Shown piece after piece: positions 29,704-41,683 of a stretch of 64,000 nt of DNA. The notes under the pieces were generated by a model. The model did no database searches. It saw only the letters and a program-made list of their open reading frames with translations, and was not told the origin of the DNA. The stretch lies in NCBI GenBank assembly GCA_021502835.1, contig JAKFGP010000002.1, forward strand, positions 233,278 through 297,277, read 5' to 3'. Both the position numbers and the translations under genes were made by a program. Within the stretch, counting starts at the first letter, position 1; the number at the start of each line of letters is the position of its first letter. This stretch comes from Streptomyces thinghirensis. GTDB lineage: Bacteria; Actinomycetota; Actinomycetia; Streptomycetales; Streptomycetaceae.

Positions 29704-30834
29704 ATGACTGAGACCCCGCAGCGCACCCGTCCCCTCCGCGTCCTCGCCGCCATGTCGGGCGGAGTCGACTCCGCCGTCGCCGCCGCCCGCGCGGCCGAGG
29801 CGGGGCACGACGTGACCGGCGTCCACCTCGCTCTCTCCGCGAACCCGCAGTCCTTCCGCACGGGCGCGCGAGGCTGTTGCACCATCGAGGACTCCCGGGA
29901 CGCCCGCCGCGCCGCGGACGTCATCGGCATCCCCTTCTACGTGTGGGACCTCGCCGACCGCTTCCGGGAGGACGTGGTCGAGGACTTCGTCGCCGAGTAC
30001 GAGGCCGGCCGCACCCCGAACCCCTGCCTGCGCTGCAACGAGAAGATCAAGTTCGCCGCGCTGCTCGACAAGGCGCTCGCCCTCGGCTTCGACGCCGTCT
30101 GCACCGGCCACTACGCCCAGGTGATCCGGCGGGACGACGGCACACGTGAGCTGCACCGCGCCTCCGACATGGCCAAGGATCAGAGCTACGTCCTCGGCGT
30201 GCTCGACGACCGGCAGCTCGCGCACGCGATGTTCCCGCTCGGCGACACCCTCACCACCAAGGACGAGATCCGCGCGGAGGCCGAGCGCCGGAATCTGGCG
30301 GTCGCCAAGAAGCCCGACTCGCACGACATCTGCTTCATCGCCGACGGCGACACCCAGGGCTTCCTCGCCGACCGGCTGGGCCGCTCCGAGGGCGACATCG
30401 TCGACGAGGCGGGCAACCGCCTCGGCACCCACGAGGGCGCGTACGGCTACACCATCGGCCAGCGCAAGGGCCTCCGCATCGGCACCCCGGCCCCTGACGG
30501 CAAGCCCCGCTACGTCCTGGACATCTCCCCGGTGACCAACACGGTGACGGTCGGCCCCGCGGACGCCCTCGACGTCAACGGACTGCGGGCGATCAAGCCC
30601 CGCTGGTGCGGCGCCGCCCCGACCGGCCCCGGCACCTACACGGCCCAGCTCCGCGCCCACGGCGGCGAGACCGAGGTGCGGGCGGAAGTGGTCGACGGCG
30701 CCCTGGAGGTGTCGTTCCGGGAGCCGGTGCGCGGCGTCGCCCCCGGCCAGGCGATCGTGCTGTACGACGGCACCCGCGTGGTGGGCTCGGCGACCATCGC
30801 GTCCACCACGCGCGCGACTGCCGGCGTGGCCTGA
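29704..30834 (+). CDS. mnmA: tRNA-specific 2-thiouridylase
   Basis: Intact enzyme of 376 residues that thiolates U34 of tRNA-Lys, -Glu and -Gln using ATP and a relayed sulfur. It begins [20 protein letters not shown], with the PP-loop SGGVDS. The catalytic cysteines are Cys108 ([14 protein letters not shown]) and Cys210 ([11 protein letters not shown]). [11 protein letters not shown] and a C-terminal beta-barrel complete the family. It shares a continuous open frame with the cysteine desulfurase upstream by chance. Also known as trmU. Confidence 0.97.
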   Translation: MTETPQRTRPLRVLAAMSGGVDSAVAAARAAEAGHDVTGVHLALSANPQSFRTGARGCCTIEDSRDARRAADVIGIPFYVWDLADRFREDVVEDFVAEYEAGRTPNPCLRCNEKIKFAALLDKALALGFDAVCTGHYAQVIRRDDGTRELHRASDMAKDQSYVLGVLDDRQLAHAMFPLGDTLTTKDEIRAEAERRNLAVAKKPDSHDICFIADGDTQGFLADRLGRSEGDIVDEAGNRLGTHEGAYGYTIGQRKGLRIGTPAPDGKPRYVLDISPVTNTVTVGPADALDVNGLRAIKPRWCGAAPTGPGTYTAQLRAHGGETEVRAEVVDGALEVSFREPVRGVAPGQAIVLYDGTRVVGSATIASTTRATAGVA

Positions 30835-30900
30835 GCCCACGCCTACGCCGACGCCCGACCCCGCGGACGCCGCGCAGGCCGCTGACGCCGCGCGGGCGGC

Positions 30901-31680
30901 CTACGTCGCGAAGAACTCCGTCAGCACCGGCGCCAGCACACCCGGCTCCACCATGTGGGTCTGGCCCGCCACGGTGCCGTACGTGCCGCCGGGGGCCGCC
31001 TCCGCGATCGCGCGGGCGGCCTCGTGCCACCACGCGTCGCTCGCGCCGCCCGCCAGGGCCAGCAGGGGAGCGGTGACCGAGGCGAGCCCGGACCGGGGCA
31101 CCCGGCTGTCGCCCATCACCGCGTCGTCGTACGCCAGACTCGGCGCGACCGACTCCAGGCCGGCCCACATCGGGGACTGGCGGGCGCCCTGGATCATCTC
31201 CTCGCCCAGGCCGGTGAACCGCAGGAACAGCTCCACCGCGTCCCCGCGCCGCCCCTGCCCCAGCGCCTCGGTCAGCCGCTCGGTGTACTCCGCGGCGGCC
31301 CGCGCGGCGGCGTCGTCCATGGCGTACGGCACCTCGTACACGGCCACCCGGCGTACCGGCAGCCCGCTCGCCGCCGCCCGGAGCACCAGCGCGCCGCCCG
31401 ACGACATGCCGTACAGCGACACCTCGCCGCCCACCGCCTCGATCAGCGCGGCAAGGTCCTCGACCTCGCGTTCCACCGCGTAGGGCTCCGTGTCACCGCT
31501 CGCGCCGCGGCCCCGGCGGTCGTACACGGTGACGTCGAGACGCGCCGACAGCTCCGCGGCCAGCGGCGCGACCGTGGCGCCCGTCGACATGGCGCCGCTG
31601 ACGAGGACGACCGAGGGCCCCTGCCCGCTGCGTTCGTAGGCGATGCGCGTGCCGTCGCGCGAAAGAGTCTTCTTCTCCAT
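30901..31680 (-). CDS. alpha/beta hydrolase
   Basis: Intact 259-residue cytoplasmic hydrolase. The nucleophile elbow is LYGMSSGGALVL (Ser93 in G-x-S-x-G). The oxyanion strand is VVLVSGAMSTG, the acid lies after LLALAGGASDAW, and the catalytic histidine is in GQTHMVEPGVLAPVL. The cap region is rich in Arg and Glu. It starts at ATG 31680. The substrate is not predictable. Confidence 0.85.
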   Translation of the reverse strand: MEKKTLSRDGTRIAYERSGQGPSVVLVSGAMSTGATVAPLAAELSARLDVTVYDRRGRGASGDTEPYAVEREVEDLAALIEAVGGEVSLYGMSSGGALVLRAAASGLPVRRVAVYEVPYAMDDAAARAAAEYTERLTEALGQGRRGDAVELFLRFTGLGEEMIQGARQSPMWAGLESVAPSLAYDDAVMGDSRVPRSGLASVTAPLLALAGGASDAWWHEAARAIAEAAPGGTYGTVAGQTHMVEPGVLAPVLTEFFAT

Positions 31681-31733
31681 GCCTGTGCAGACTGCCCTAC
31701 GGCACGCGATTCACCGCTCAGGACACGAAGCGG

Positions 31734-32057
31734 TCAGGACACCTCGACTTCGTAGAAGCAGAGGTGGTCCTTGATCTCCGCCACCTCCGGCTTCGGGTCC
31801 GGGTACGCCCAGATGACGTCCGCCGCGTCCGGCAGCGACCAGTAGGACGCGTCTCCCTTGAAGGGGCAGTGCGTGTGCGTGCCGGACGGCGTCAGCAGAC
31901 CGAGCCTGACGTCCTCGGACGGGATGTAGTAGCGCTCCGGACAGCCCGTCTCCCGCAGGACGAGCGCCCGGTCGCTCTCCGCCAGGAGCTGCTCGCCGTG
32001 CACCACGCGCACGTGCCGGTCGCTGCGCTCGACGGTGATGCGGTGTCCCTTGGTCAC
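31734..32057 (-). CDS. DUF427 domain protein
   Basis: Intact 107-residue protein beginning VTKGHRITVERSDRHVRVVH at GTG 32057. The DUF427 core is RETGCPERYYIPSEDVRLGLL, then THTHCPFKGDASYWSLPDAADVIWAYPDPKPEVA, ending DHLCFYEVEVS. The family forms a small beta-rich cytoplasmic domain of unknown biochemical role, common in actinobacteria. Confidence 0.9.
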   Translation of the reverse strand: MTKGHRITVERSDRHVRVVHGEQLLAESDRALVLRETGCPERYYIPSEDVRLGLLTPSGTHTHCPFKGDASYWSLPDAADVIWAYPDPKPEVAEIKDHLCFYEVEVS

Positions 32058-32159
32058 GATCGTCCTCCTCGGTAGCCGGCTCTTCTGACGCTTCTCCTGA
32101 TGACAGCGCGGCCGGAAGCCGGGTTCTTCCCCGTGGCGCGCCGAACGTACCGTTGCCCC

Positions 32160-32700
32160 ATGAACATCTGCGTCTTCCTCTCCGCCGCCGACCTCGACGA
32201 GCGCTACACGCGCCCCCGCGAAGGAGTTCGCCGAGCTGCTCGGAAAGGGCGGTCACACCCTCGTGTGGGGCGGCTCCGACGTCGGGCTGATGAAGGTGGT
32301 CGCCGACGGCGTGCAGGAGTCCGGCGGGCGGCTGCTCGGCGTCTCGGTCGACTTCCTGGCGGCCAAGGCGCGCGCGGGCGCCGACGAGATGGTGATCGCG
32401 GGGGACCTCGCCGAGCGCAAGCGGCTCCTGCTGGAGAAGGCCGACGCCGTGGTGATCATGGTGGGCGGCACCGGCACGCTGGACGAGGCGACGGAGATCC
32501 TGGAGCTGAAGAAGCACGGGCACACCGACAAGCCCGTCGTCCTGCTCAACACGGCGGGCTTCTACGACGGACTCAAGGAGCAGTTCCGCCGCATGGAGGA
32601 CGAGGGGCTTCCTGCCCCGCCCCTCACCGAGCTGGTGTTCTTCGCCGAGGAGCCGGTCGGGGCGCTCGCCTACCTGGAGGAGAGCCAGGGCATCGAGTGA
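32160..32700 (+). CDS. LOG-family protein (nucleotide phosphoribohydrolase-like)
   Basis: Protein of about 179 residues of the Lonely Guy/lysine-decarboxylase-like family. It begins MNICVFLSAADLDERYTRP. After a frame change near 32220 it reads EFAELLGKGGHTLVWGGSDVGLMKVVADGV, a Rossmann phosphate-binding region. The family motif appears as VVIMVGGTGTLDEATEILEL. The usual first arginine/Pro-Gly form (PGGxGTxxE) is changed to VGGTGTLDE. LOG proteins release cytokinin bases or cleave nucleoside monophosphates; this one's activity is inferred. Confidence 0.82.
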
Positions 32701-32727
32701 CCCGCCGGTGATGCGAGCATGGCGGGC

Positions 32728-33415
32728 ATGGCTACACATGTGATCACCGGAGCGGGCTCCGGCATCGGCGCGGCCGTGACCCGCCGCCTGCACGAACGCG
32801 GCGACGAGGTCGTCCTGCACGCGCGCGACGCGGGCCGGGCGAAGGAACTGGCGGCCGCGTTCCCCGGTGCGAAGACGCTGGTCGGCGACCTGGCGGACCT
32901 GGACAAGCTCTCCTGGGCCTTCGCACCAGACCCTGCCCGGGAGCGTGGACTCGCTGCTGCACATCGCCGGGGTGGTCGACCTCGGTCCGGTCGGCGACCT
33001 CACCCCGAAGGCCTGGCGCAACCAGCTCAACGTCAACCTGGTCGCGCCCGCCGAGCTGACCCGCCTCTTCCTGCCCCAGCTCCGCGTCGCCCAGGGCCAC
33101 GTGCTCTTCGTCAACTCCGGCTCCGGTCTCAACGCCCACGCCGACTGGTCCGCGTACGCCGCCTCCAAGCACGGCCTGAAGGCCCTGGCCGACGCCCTGC
33201 GCCAGGAGGAGCACGCGAACGGCGTCCGCGTCACCTCGGTCTACCCCGGCCGCACCGCCAGCCCCATGCAGGCCAAGGTCCACCGGCAGGAGGGCAAGGA
33301 GTACGACCCCGCCAAGTGGATCGACCCCGAGTCGGTCGCCACGACGATCCTGATGGCCCTGGACCTGCCCAGGGACGCGGAGGTCAACGACTTGACGGTC
33401 CGCCCGGGACGGTGA
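32728..33415 (+). CDS. short-chain dehydrogenase/reductase
   Basis: NAD(P)-dependent SDR of about 228 residues. The ATG at 32728 gives MATHVITGAGSGIGAAVTRR (TGxxxGxG cofactor motif). After an indel near 32935 come LLHIAGVVDLGPVGDLTP (NAG-like), VNSGSGLNAHADWSAYAASKHGLK with catalytic Ser, Tyr and Lys, and SVYPGRTASPMQ. It ends VNDLTVRPGR. An ATG at 32719 is also possible. A common Streptomyces repeat follows the stop. Confidence 0.88.
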
Positions 33416-33445
33416 GTCCCCTTCTCGGACGCCGGTCCGTGCACT

Positions 33446-33520
33446 CAGCCCGTCCGGCGTTTGAGGACGAGGCCGTTCAGGCCAAGAGCGGGGTCCGGGG
33501 GCGCAGCCCCCGGGGACGGG
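33446..33520. repeat. Streptomyces intergenic repeat with GC hairpin (copy 1)
   Basis: The element begins CAGCCCGTCCGGCGTTTGAG followed by GACGAG, and continues CCGTTCAGG. It ends in the hairpin CCGGGGGC-GCA-GCCCCCGG (33495-33513). Copy 2 lies inverted at 63011-63082 and shares the first 26 bases and 35 of the first 36. From memory this sequence is widespread at gene ends in Streptomyces. A terminator-like role is plausible. Confidence 0.8.
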
Positions 33521-33620
33521 ACGGGAAGGGGCGGCGGGGGCGAAACCAGCCCGCCCCGACCGACAACCGACCGGCAACCACCCCCCACCCCACCGTCGGA
33601 GACCAGCGTACGCTTCCCCC

Positions 33621-34625
33621 GTGAACGACAATCTCCCGCCTCGGCCCCCGCCACGGGCATCGGCTCCCTGCCGGGAACCGACGCCCGCGAGGCCGCGAAA
33701 ACAAGCACCGGCACCTTCGAGGACTTCCCCTTCCTCCCCGAACTGCCCGCCCGCGGCCCCGGCGCCGACATGATCGGCCGCACCGCCGGGATGCTCGTCG
33801 AGCTGTACGCGCGCGTGGAGCCCAGCGGCTGGCGGCTCGGCGACCGGCCGGGACGGGACACCAAGCGGGCCCGGGCCTGGCTGGGGGAGGATCTCGACGC
33901 CCTGGAGGAGTTCACCCAGGGCCACGAGGGACCGCTGAAGGTTCAGGCCGTCGGCCCCTGGACGCTCGCCGCCGCCCTGGAACTGCGCAACGGCGAGGCG
34001 GTCCTCTCCGACGCCGGCGCGTCCCGCGACCTCGCCGCCTCGCTCGCCGAGGGGCTGCGCCTGCACCTCGCCGAGGTCCGGCGCCGCGTGCCCGGCGCCC
34101 GGGTCGCGCTCCAGCTCGACGAGCCGTCCCTCACCGCCGTACTGCGCGGCCAGGTACGGAGCGCCAGCGGCTACCGCACCCACCGGGCCGTCGACCGCCA
34201 GGTCGTCGAGGCCGCCCTCCGCGACGTCGCCGGGGTGCAGGGCGGCGACCCCGTCGTGGTCCACTCCTGCGCACCGGACGTGCCGTTCGCGCTGCTGCGC
34301 CGGGGCGGGCGTCACGGGTGTCTCCTTCGACTTCTCGCTCCTCACCGAGCGTGACGACGACGCGATCGGCGAAGCGGTCGAGGGCGGCACCCGGCTGTTC
34401 GCCGGTGTCGTCCCGGGCACGGACACCGCATTGTCAGACCCCTGCCGGTAGCGTCATGGGTGTCAGAACGCTGTGGCGCAGGCTGGGGCTGCGTCCGGGG
34501 CTTCTCGCGGAGGCGGTCACCGTCACGCCGACGTGCGGACTCGCGGGCGCGTCCCCGACTACGCCCGCCGGGCGCTCGCCCACTGCGTTCGGGCGGCGAG
34601 ATCCCTCGCGGACAACCCAGAGTAA
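33621..34625 (+). CDS. cobalamin-independent methionine synthase-like (MetE C-terminal type) protein
   Basis: TIM-barrel protein of about 335 residues related to the catalytic half of MetE. It starts at GTG 33621 (VNDNLP). After an indel near 33640 it reads SAPATGIGSLPGTDAREAAK, then FPFLPELPARGPGADMIGRT, KVQAVGPWTLAAALELRNGE and ALQLDEPSLTAVLRG. VVVHSCAPDVPF and VTPTCGLAGAS supply candidate zinc-site cysteines. Frames change near 34310 and 34535. It is much shorter than MetE, so the acceptor or donor may differ. It ends 15 bases before ligA, probably co-transcribed. Confidence 0.8.
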
Positions 34626-36840
<2,215 letters not shown>

Positions 36841-36989
36841 CGGTTGAAGGCCACCCGATCGGCGCATACCAGATGCATACGGGTGGCCGGGACGCATTCG
36901 GGCAACCGTCGACGACCGGTGCCCCTGGAAGCCTTCCGCGGCCTACTGTTGAGGTGTGCGCCTGCCGTGCCCAGCTGCGGTCGGGGCAT

Positions 36990-37011
36990 CCCTGCCCCCG
37001 AGGGGGCAGGG
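36990..37011. repeat. perfect palindromic GC hairpin upstream of rmdB
   Basis: CCCTGCCCCC-GA-GGGGGCAGGG is a perfect 10-bp inverted repeat with a 2-base centre. It lies about 150 bases after the ligA stop and 89 before the rmdB start. Such hairpins recur in Streptomyces intergenic DNA. It may terminate ligA transcription or shape the rmdB leader. Confidence 0.7.
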
Positions 37012-37099
37012 GGAAGGGTTCTCCAACGCGGAGCCGTTGATGGATGTCGGGCGTCGGGCCGCGTGGCGTGGGCACCGCCGGCCGGTGAGAGGGACGGGA

Positions 37100-39442
37100 A
37101 TGGAACCGACCGAGAGCGCCGCCGCGGGCTCACGGCTGCGCCTGCGTCGCATGGTGGGCGCGTGGCACGTGAGCCGGTGGCCCGGGCAGCGCGGGTGCCG
37201 GCGCACCGCATCCTCGGCGGCCGCCGCGCGGCTCCGCGCCGCCGGCCAACCGCCACCCCTCCGTCCTGTCCGACAACGACACGGACGGCGAACGGCACCT
37301 GCACTGGCCGGCGTTGCCCTCGGCGGTCGTCGCGGCCGCCGCCTTCGTGCTGGGCGCCGGTTTCTACCGGGCGTTCACCGACGGCCACGCCCTCTTTCCG
37401 TCCGGCACCGCCGGCTGGTCCCTGGCCGTGCTGACCGGCATCGTCGTCGGGCACCTGGTCATGCTCGGCCGCTCCCGCTGGTGGGGCGGCACCGGCTCCG
37501 GCGCCGCCCTCACCCTCGCCGTCCTGCTGCTGTACGGCTGGGTTCCGGCCGGCATGGTCAGCCTCACCGTCGTCGTCCTGGTCGGCATAGCCCGCCGGGG
37601 CCGCTGGCGGCGAGGGCGTCCTGCACGGCGCGGTGGACATCCTCGGCATCGCCGCGGGCGCCGTGCTGCTGGGCGTCTGCGGCTCCGTACCCTCCGTCGA
37701 GGACCCCTGGGACCCCAACACCCGGGGGTGTACGCGGCGCCCAAGGTGGTGCTCGTCGCGGTCGCCTACCTCGCTGTCACCCGCGCCCTGTTGTGGTACC
37801 TGCAGACACCGCGCGTCGGCCTGCCCACCGTCGCCCGCACCGCCCTGGTCAGACAGGGCCTGGTCGCCGTCGCCCTGCTCGGGATCGCCCCGCTGGTCTG
37901 CGTGGTCGCGGTCGCCAAGCCGCTGCTGCTGCCGCTGTTCTCCATCCCGCTGATCGCCCTCGACTCCACCCTGTGGATCGCCCGTGCCCGGGCCGAGGAG
38001 CAGCTGCGCGACCCGCTCACCGGCCTGCCCAACCGGCAGTGGCTCCTCGAGCGGACCTGGGCCGCCCTGGACGACGCCGAGCGCATCGGCGCCCGCGCCG
38101 CCCTGATGCTGATCGACCTCGACCGTTTCCGGTCGGTCAACGACACACTCGGTCACCTCGCCGGCGACCGGCTGCTGCTGCAGACCGCCGACCGGCTGCG
38201 GCAGGCCCTGCCGCGCGGGGCGGAGGCCGCGCGGCTCGGTGGTGACGAGTTCGCCGTCTTACTGCCCGTCGCCGACTCCACCACGTCGGCGACCCGGATC
38301 GCCCGTGGCCTGGTCGCCGCGCTCAGCTCTCCGATGGACCTCGACGGGCTCACTCTCGTCCTGGAGGCCAGCGCCGGGGTCGCCGTCTTCCCCGACCACG
38401 CGCTGGACGCCGAAGGGCTGCTGCGCCGCGCGGACGTGGCGATGTACCAGGCGAAGCGGGACCGCACGGGCGTCGAGGTCTACGAGTCCAAGCGGGACTC
38501 CAACACCCCGGACCGCCTCGGGCTCCTGGGCGACCTGCGCCGGGCCCTGGACGCCCACGAGGTCGAGCTGCACTACCAGCCCAAGGTCCGCTTCGACGGA
38601 CAGGTCGCGGGCCTTGAGGCCCTGGTCCGCTGGGTGCACCCCGAGCGCGGCAAGGTGCCGCCGGACGAGTTCATAGCGATCGCCGAGTCCTCCGGGCTGA
38701 TGCCGCACCTCACCGAGTACGTGCTGGAGACGGCGCTCGGACAGGTCGCCCGCTGGCGCTCCCAGGGCCTGTTCGTGCCGGTCGCGGTCAACGTCTCCCC
38801 GCGCGACGTCCACACCCCCGGCTTCGCGGGCGCGGTGGCCGCCCGGCTGGCCCGGCACGGTGTCCCCGGCGGGAGCGCTCCAGCTGGAGATCACGGAACA
38901 CGTCCTCCTGGAGGATCCGCAGCGCGCCGCCGACACCCTCAACGCGCTGACCGGTCACGGCGTGAAGATGTCCCTGGACGACTTCGGCACCGGCTACTCC
39001 TCCCTCGTACACCTGCGCAGGCTGCCCGTCAGCGAGTTGAAGATCGACCGCTCGTTCGTGGCCCGGCTGGCCATCGACACCGAGGACGCCGAGATCGTGC
39101 GCTGCACCGTCGACCTCGCCCACTCCCTCGGCCTGCTCGTCGTCGCCGAGGGCGTGGAGGACGACGAGACCTGGGAGCGGCTGCGCGACCTCGGCTGCGA
39201 CGCCGTACAGGGGCTGGCTGGTCGCGGCCGCGATGCCGCCCGAGGAGACCACCGCCTGGCTGCTCGCCCGGGGATCCCGGGGCTGGGTGCGGGCCGCCGC
39301 CGCACCTGCCCGCGGCGGCGACCGACGAGTGACCCGACCGCCGGGCGGCGCTCCCCGGCCGTTCCGCTCGGCGCGCGGTGCCCCGCGGCGCGAAGCGCCC
39401 GATCAGCAGGGCGAGCCGCCGGTCATGGGCCTGCTCCGGTAG
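37100..39442 (+). CDS. rmdB: membrane GGDEF-EAL cyclic-di-GMP protein (RmdB-like)
   Basis: Bifunctional-architecture c-di-GMP enzyme of about 780 residues. It starts at ATG 37100, after GAGAGGG. Several hydrophobic segments occupy roughly residues 80-300 (for example [18 protein letters not shown] and [20 protein letters not shown]). The GGDEF domain reads [33 protein letters not shown] and [12 protein letters not shown]. The EAL domain has [28 protein letters not shown] (intact EAL), [13 protein letters not shown] and [29 protein letters not shown]. Frames change near 37195, 37615, 37728, 38870 and 39220. The position after ligA matches S. coelicolor SCO5495 (RmdB, a phosphodiesterase affecting development), as I recall. 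Confidence 0.88.
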
Positions 39443-39636
39443 CCGGCCGCTGCGCTGACCAGAGCCCTGTCGTCGTCCTCCCGCGCGGGAGGACCCGGAA
39501 CCGGGCGGTGCCGCGAGTCGGCCCCCTGGGGAAACCGTTTAACGGCCACGGGGCCCGGCCCCATAGGATTGGCCCGAACCGACTTGCCAAAGCTGATTTG
39601 CCCACACCACACACACTCACCCCAGAGGAACGCTGC

Positions 39637-39934
39637 ATGCCTGGCATCACGCGCGAGGAGGTCGCCCACCTCGCCCGGCTGGCGCGTCTGGAGCTGAAGC
39701 CCGAAGAGCCTCGAGCACTTCGCGGGACAGCTGGACGACATCATCGGCGCGGTCGCCCGCGTCAGCGAGGTCGCCGACCAAGACGTACCGCCGACCTCGC
39801 ACCCGCTCCCGCTGACGAACGTCATGCGGCCGGACGAGGTCCGGTCCGTCGCTCACGCCCGAGCAGGCGCTCTCCGGCGCCCCGGCCCAGGAGCAGCAGC
39901 GTTTTCAAGGTGCCGCAGATCCTGGGGAGGGTAA
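39637..39934 (+). CDS. gatC: Asp-tRNA(Asn)/Glu-tRNA(Gln) amidotransferase subunit C
   Basis: Small stabilising subunit of about 98 residues of GatCAB. It begins [20 protein letters not shown]. After shifts it continues [56 protein letters not shown] and KVPQIL, all diagnostic. Frames change near 39710, 39780, 39850 and 39905. The TAA at 39932-39934 is the probable stop, 5 bases before gatA. It heads the gatC-gatA-X-gatB series. Confidence 0.92.
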
Positions 39935-39939
39935 CCGCC

Positions 39940-41432
39940 ATGAGCGACATCATCAAGCTCACCGCGGCCGAGATCGCCGCGAAGATCGCCTCCGGCGAGC
40001 TGACGGCCGTCGAGGTCACCGAGGCCCACCTGGCCCGCATCGAGGCCGTCGACGAGAAGGTGCACGCCTTCCTGCACGTCGACCGCGAGGGCGCCCTCGC
40101 CCAGGCACGCGCCGTCGACGAGAAGCGCGAGCGCGGCGAGAAGCTCGGCCCGCTGGCCGGCGTCCCGCTCGCGCTCAAGGACATCTTCACCACCGAGGGC
40201 ATCCCCACGACCGTCGGCTCGAAGATCCTCGAAGGCTGGATCCCGCCGTACGACGCGACCGTCACCAAGCGTCTGAAGGCCGCCGACGTCGTCATCCTCG
40301 GCAAGACCAACATGGACGAGTTCGCCATGGGGTCCTCGACGGAGAACAGCGCGTACGGCCCGACCGGCAACCCCTGGGACCTCACCAAGATCCCCGGCGG
40401 CTCCGGCGGCGGCTCCTCCGCCGCCCTCGCGGCCTTCCAGGCCCCGCTCGCCATCGGCACCGACACCGGCGGGTCCATCCGCCAGCCCGCGTCCGTCACC
40501 GGCACGGTCGGCGTCAAGCCGACGTACGGCGGCGTCTCCCGCTACGGCATGGTGGCCTTCTCCTCCTCCCTCGACCAGGGCGGCCCCTGCGCCCGCACGG
40601 TCCTGGACGCGGCCCTGCTGCACGAGGTGATCGCCGGGCACGACCCGATGGACTCCACTCCATCGACGCCCCGGTCCCCGCGGTCGTCGAGGCCGCCCGC
40701 AACGGCAGCGTCGCCGGCATGCGCGTCGGCGTCGTCAAGCAGTTCCGCGGCGAGGGCTACCAGGCCGGCGTCATCCAGCGCTTCGACGAGTCCGTCGAGC
40801 TGCTGAAGGAACTGGGCGCGGAGATCGTCGAGCTGGACTGCCCGTCCTTCGACCTCGCGCTGTCGGCGTACTACCTGATCGCGCCCTCCGAGTGCTCCTC
40901 CAACCTCGCCCGCTTCGACGGCCTGCGCTACGGCCTGCGTACCGGCGACGACGGCACGCACTCCGCCGAGGAGGTCACCTCCCTGACCCGCGAGGCCGGC
41001 TTCGGCCCCGAGGTCAAGCGCCGCATCATGCTCGGCACGTACGCCCTCAGCTCCGGCTACTACGACGCGTACTACGGCAGCGCCCAGAAGGTCCGCACCC
41101 TCATCACGCGGGACTTCGAGAAGGCCTTCGAGCAGGTCGACGTGATCGTCTCCCCGACGACCCCGACCACCGCCTTCGCGATCGGCGAGCGCGCCGACGA
41201 CCCGATGGCGATGTACCTGGCCGACCTGTGCACCATCCCCACCAACCTGGCGGGCAACGCGGCCATGTCGCTGCCCTGCGGCCTCGCACCCGAGGACAAC
41301 CTGCCGGTGGGTCTGCAGATCATCGCCCCCGCCATGAAGGACGACCGGCTGTACAAGGTCGGCGCCGCGGTCGAGGCCGCCTTCGTGGAAAAGTGGGGCC
41401 ACCCGCTGATCGAGGAGGCACCGTCGCTGTGA
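39940..41432 (+). CDS. gatA: Asp-tRNA(Asn)/Glu-tRNA(Gln) amidotransferase subunit A
   Basis: Amidase subunit of about 497 residues that releases ammonia from glutamine for transamidation of mischarged tRNA. It begins [20 protein letters not shown]. The catalytic Ser-cis-Ser-Lys set is visible: [14 protein letters not shown] (lysine), [16 protein letters not shown] and [15 protein letters not shown] (serines). It ends [10 protein letters not shown]. One frame change occurs near 40657. Its TGA overlaps the GTG of the following 79-residue gene. Confidence 0.96.
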
Positions 41433-41668
41433 GCGCACTGACCAAGGCCAAGGGCTTCAAGAGCTCCAAGTCCGGCCTGTACGTCTCGATGGCCACGTCG
41501 GCGTTCGGCGCCGTCGGGGTGTACAAGCAGATCAAGAAGGCCCGGGGCGAGAGCGACACGCTGCGGCTGCTCGACGCCGTCGTGACCGGCGCAGCGGTCG
41601 TGACCAACCTCGCCATCCTGTACCGCGAGCTGAAGCGTCTCGGCGACGACGACGTCCTGCTGGGCTGA
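41429..41668 (+). CDS. conserved small protein between gatA and gatB
   Basis: Intact 79-residue protein starting at GTG 41429, inside a GTGA overlap with the gatA stop, so its translation is coupled. It begins [20 protein letters not shown], then [25 protein letters not shown], a weak hydrophobic segment [26 protein letters not shown], and an acidic end DDDVLLG. It may associate with the membrane. I recognise no domain. The 15-base gap to gatB puts it firmly in the amidotransferase operon. Confidence 0.75.
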   Translation: MSALTKAKGFKSSKSGLYVSMATSAFGAVGVYKQIKKARGESDTLRLLDAVVTGAAVVTNLAILYRELKRLGDDDVLLG

Positions 41669-41683
41669 GAGGGAAGTTTCACC

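Noticed and set aside
27721..30834. A 1,037-codon open frame joining the desulfurase to mnmA
   Set aside because: The middle is antisense to the amidase and has no similarity; a single-base shift near 28610 creates the apparent fusion.
28804..30840. A 678-codon minus frame around the amidase
   Set aside because: Only 28895-29643 codes for the amidase; the N-terminal extension is antisense to mnmA.
33425..33624. Plus-strand frame reading RPAFEDEAVQAKSG after the SDR gene as coding
   Set aside because: It is a translation of the intergenic repeat; a similar phrase appears from the other copy at 63 kb.
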